From DASPXK01 sp035637315 (GTDB lineage: Bacteria > Chloroflexota > UBA6077 > JACCZL01), in NCBI GenBank assembly GCA_035637315.1, contig DASPXK010000286.1:1-6492 (forward strand): a stretch of 6,492 nt of DNA. Reading direction: 5' to 3'. The position numbers were made by a program, and so were the translations under genes. Positions 6,067 through 6,492 of this stretch are shown here, one piece after another. Position 1 is the first letter of the stretch, and the number at the start of each line of letters is the position of its first letter. The notes under the pieces are model-generated. The model had not been told where the DNA came from, did no database searches, and saw nothing but the letters and a program-made list of their open reading frames with translations.

Positions 6067-6492
6067 GTGGCCACTACGCTGACAGGCTCTCTTGCAGGCT
6101 TTCGACCAAGACAACGACCGTCCGCCTCCGGCAGGGCCCTGCTAGCTCCGCTTTCAGAGTTTCTCGCGCGCTACAAGCAGGCCGCGCAAGCTTCGCTGAG
6201 TGAGCCGTTCACAGGGATCACAACAGACGGAAGCGTCGTTCCTGGCCTCTTCCCGATCCAGAAAACCGGCATCCCGACCCGGCCAATCAAAGACGCGGCC
6301 GACGCCTTCCTCGCCTTGTTTGGCTCGACGCAGAGGGCAAAGGCGCTCGTGCCTGTCGACAGCGACGCGTGGCGGCGGTGGAGCAACATCCACCCCTTCG
6401 TGATGCGACACGGCGTGTCCTTTGACGAGCTGAGTCCTGCTCCGCGGGACCAAGGTTTGGCGCTGCTCAGGGAGAGCTTGAGCCCAGCGGGG
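6067..6492 (+). CDS. DUF3500-family protein, 5' part (runs off the window)
   Basis: An open frame of 142 codons with no stop before the right edge. It starts at GTG 6067, 9 bases after a full AAGGAGG (6051-6057). After a basic N-terminus (FRPRQRP, 12-18) come PFTGITTDGSVVPGLFPI (47-64), AADAFLALFGSTQRAKALVPVD (77-98), WRRWSNIHPFVMRHGVSFDELSP (102-124) and GLALLRESLSPAG (130-142). The pattern of W-x-x-W-S-N-I, R-H-G-V and L-L-R-x-S-L-S matches what I know of the DUF3500 family (PF12006), whose biochemical function is not established as far as I know. Members are usually well over 300 residues, so more than half should lie beyond the window. No signal peptide is evident. It is co-directional with the sugar operon; whether it shares its transcript is unclear. 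The family call rests on remembered motifs. Confidence 0.82.
   Translation, partial: MATTLTGSLAGFRPRQRPSASGRALLAPLSEFLARYKQAAQASLSEPFTGITTDGSVVPGLFPIQKTGIPTRPIKDAADAFLALFGSTQRAKALVPVDSDAWRRWSNIHPFVMRHGVSFDELSPAPRDQGLALLRESLSPAG

Noticed and set aside
6154..6453. Minus-strand open frame at the right edge
   Set aside because: It is antisense to the DUF3500-like frame, which has a strong ribosome site and recognisable motifs; the minus-strand product shows none.
1..6492. CRISPR array, tRNA, rRNA, riboswitch, phage or defence genes
   Set aside because: No regularly spaced repeats, no cloverleaf or rRNA-like sequence and no matching protein motifs were seen on either strand.

Overview
This is a GC-rich window in which every gene I can support lies on the + strand. 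It looks like a bacterial sugar-uptake operon. The solute-binding lipoprotein has a lipobox followed by a long Ala/Pro-rich tether. Together with GTG starts and strong GC bias at third codon positions, this best suits a GC-rich monoderm, most likely Chloroflexota. Actinomycetota is the main alternative. The taxonomic guess is inference only.

Layout. Positions 1-63 hold no gene I can call. Positions 64-92 look like a sigma70-type promoter (TTGACA, 17-bp spacer, TAGATT). Just downstream, at 103-122, is a perfect 20-bp palindrome centred on CG, the classic form of a LacI-family operator. The operon follows: an NAD/metal-dependent glycoside hydrolase of family GH4 (181-1500), a lipoprotein sugar-binding protein (1523-2944), a 13-bp intercistronic hairpin (2978-3011), two MalF/MalG-type permeases (3023-4009 and 4006-4881) and a LacI-family regulator (4878-5942). 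The last three genes are joined by 4-base stop/start overlaps (GTGA, ATGA). After a 124-base gap, a DUF3500-family protein begins at 6067 with a strong ribosome binding site and runs off the right edge.

How the genes fit together (inference from family knowledge). The lipoprotein captures an oligosaccharide or glycoside outside the cell, the two permeases carry it in, and the GH4 enzyme hydrolyses it in the cytoplasm. The LacI-type protein, encoded last in the operon, most simply represses the promoter 4.8 kb upstream through the 103-122 palindrome, so it would control its own synthesis. No ATPase gene is present; a shared MsmK/UgpC-type ATPase encoded elsewhere would be needed. The exact sugar cannot be read from sequence. 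The GH4 signature CHEL and ABC-type import point to a non-phosphorylated alpha-glycoside.

The window is mainly a well-formed example of a known type of system. The parts most worth a second look are the promoter/operator and its matching regulator, the hairpin with a possible alternative pairing before the permease genes, and the uncharacterised DUF3500 gene next to the operon.
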